From the NCBI RefSeq assembly GCF_020833685.1, contig NZ_JACKZY010000002.1:558001-622000 (forward strand): a stretch of DNA of 64,000 nucleotides. Reading direction: 5' to 3'. Each line of letters begins with the position of its first letter. The stretch's first letter is position 1. The translations under genes were made by a program, and so were the position numbers. Below, piece by piece: positions 63,258 to 64,000 of the stretch. The notes beneath the pieces are model-generated. The model searched no databases and had not been told where the DNA came from. It worked only from the letters and a program-made list of their open reading frames with translations. Source of the stretch: Nitratireductor sp. B36. Its GTDB lineage: Bacteria > Pseudomonadota > Alphaproteobacteria > Rhizobiales > Rhizobiaceae.

Positions 63258-64000
63258 TTATCCACTCCTCATGGATGGATGCCAGAAGGTGACAGCGCGC
63301 TCCAGAAGCGCCACCGCACCATAGAAAAGTGAGCCTGCCAGAGCCGCCATCGCGATCTCTGCCCACACCATATCGATGTTCATGCGCCCCACCTCGGTGG
63401 AAATGCGGAACCCCATGCCCACGATCGGCGTGCCGAAAAATTCGGCGACGATGGCCCCGATCAGCGCCAGCGTGGAGTTGATTTTCAGTGCATTGAAGAT
63501 GAAGGGGGCTGCCGCCGGCAGGCGCAGCTTGAAAAGCGTCTGCCAGTAGGACGAGGCATAGGTGCGCATCAGATCGCGGTCGATGGCGGAGGAGGCTGAA
63601 AGCCCCTCGACCGTGTTCACCAGCATGGGAAAGAAGGTCATGATGATGACGACAGCGGCCTTGGAGGGCCAGTCGAAGCCGAACCACATGACCATGATCG
63701 GCGCGACGCCGATGATCGGCAGGGCGGAGACGAAGTTTCCAAGCGGCATCAGGCCGCGCTGCAGGAAGGGCGAGCGGTCGATGGCGATGGCGGTCAGGAA
63801 GCCGGCGCCGCAGCCGATGGCGTAGCCGATCAGAACCGCCTTCAGGAAGGTTTGCTGGAAATCGGCCCAGAGTGTCGGCAGGGAGGATGTGATACGGGTC
63901 CAGATGGCGCTGGGTGGCGTGAGGAGCACGGGCGAAATGTCGAAACCGCGCACCACGCCCTCCCACACCACTAGAAGCGTGATACCGAAGATCGCCGGGA
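63258..64000 (-). CDS. ABC transporter permease (partial at the right edge)
   Basis: This is an inner-membrane permease of the SsuC/TauC-like family. The frame remains open at the right edge, so the N-terminus and start lie outside. About 247 residues are visible, with helices around FGITLLVVWEGVVRGF, LIGYAIGCGAGFLTAIAID and SALPIIGVAPIMVMWFGFD. The family EAA-like segment is ASSYWQTLFKLRLPAAAPFIFNALKI. It pairs with the downstream NMT1/THI5 binding protein. The ATPase is not in the window. Confidence 0.9.
   Translation of the reverse strand, partial: PAIFGITLLVVWEGVVRGFDISPVLLTPPSAIWTRITSSLPTLWADFQQTFLKAVLIGYAIGCGAGFLTAIAIDRSPFLQRGLMPLGNFVSALPIIGVAPIMVMWFGFDWPSKAAVVIIMTFFPMLVNTVEGLSASSAIDRDLMRTYASSYWQTLFKLRLPAAAPFIFNALKINSTLALIGAIVAEFFGTPIVGMGFRISTEVGRMNIDMVWAEIAMAALAGSLFYGAVALLERAVTFWHPSMRSG

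Overview
The window looks like a chromosomal segment of an alphaproteobacterium of the order Hyphomicrobiales (Rhizobiales), probably a Phyllobacteriaceae-type genus such as Mesorhizobium, Nitratireductor or Aquamicrobium; the genus cannot be fixed from the sequence. The basis is the dnaG-rpoD order, a rhizobial-type housekeeping sigma factor, many GTG/TTG starts, a NuoE-like helix-hairpin-helix tail on an ABC ATPase, and the family content (HlyU, SIMPL, ECF42, Rrf2). No insertion sequence, prophage, CRISPR array or rRNA was seen.

Layout. 1-5.7 kb: a partial MHYT-domain gene, dnaG and rpoD, then yjbQ and hlyU-like genes. 5.8-16.9 kb: mostly small metabolic and stress genes: DUF599 membrane protein, a TetR repressor with two operators facing a glyoxalase-fold gene, an FKBP isomerase, an ECF42 sigma/DGPF/VOC module, pyrE, a dapA-like aldolase, a large OmpA-type envelope protein, YcgN, an NTF2-fold protein and two secreted proteins. 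A CAT-anticodon tRNA lies at 17.0 kb.

17.2-35.0 kb is the most unusual part. A single 9-kb gene encodes a ~3000-residue secreted protein with 15 in-frame 360-bp repeats of DUF11 type. Convergent to it is a two-gene operon for a secreted beta-propeller protein and a cysteine-rich DUF11 protein. Divergent from that operon is a tightly overlapping set: ECF sigma factor, membrane anti-sigma factor and secreted subtilisin-like protease. The arrangement suggests a sigma/anti-sigma/protease switch controlling a large exported surface apparatus; this is inference.

35.0-39.8 kb is a complete vitamin B12 uptake operon (receptor, binding protein, permease, ATPase) under a cobalamin riboswitch. 40.1-46.7 kb is a family-5 peptide-type ABC importer. 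It is followed by a secreted SH3/beta-gamma-crystallin protein, the preT-preA dihydropyrimidine dehydrogenase pair, an Rrf2-AhpD-DoxX redox operon and an EamA exporter. 53.2-60.0 kb is a divergent phenylacetate cluster (paaI-paaK-tetR-paaX against P450-paaZ) sharing one TetR-type palindrome. 60.0-62.2 kb holds pobA and its AraC-type activator. The window ends in an NMT1/THI5-type ABC importer whose permease runs off the right edge.

Altogether the segment belongs to a free-living, nutritionally versatile bacterium that degrades aromatics and pyrimidines, imports B12 and peptides, and invests heavily in large exported proteins.
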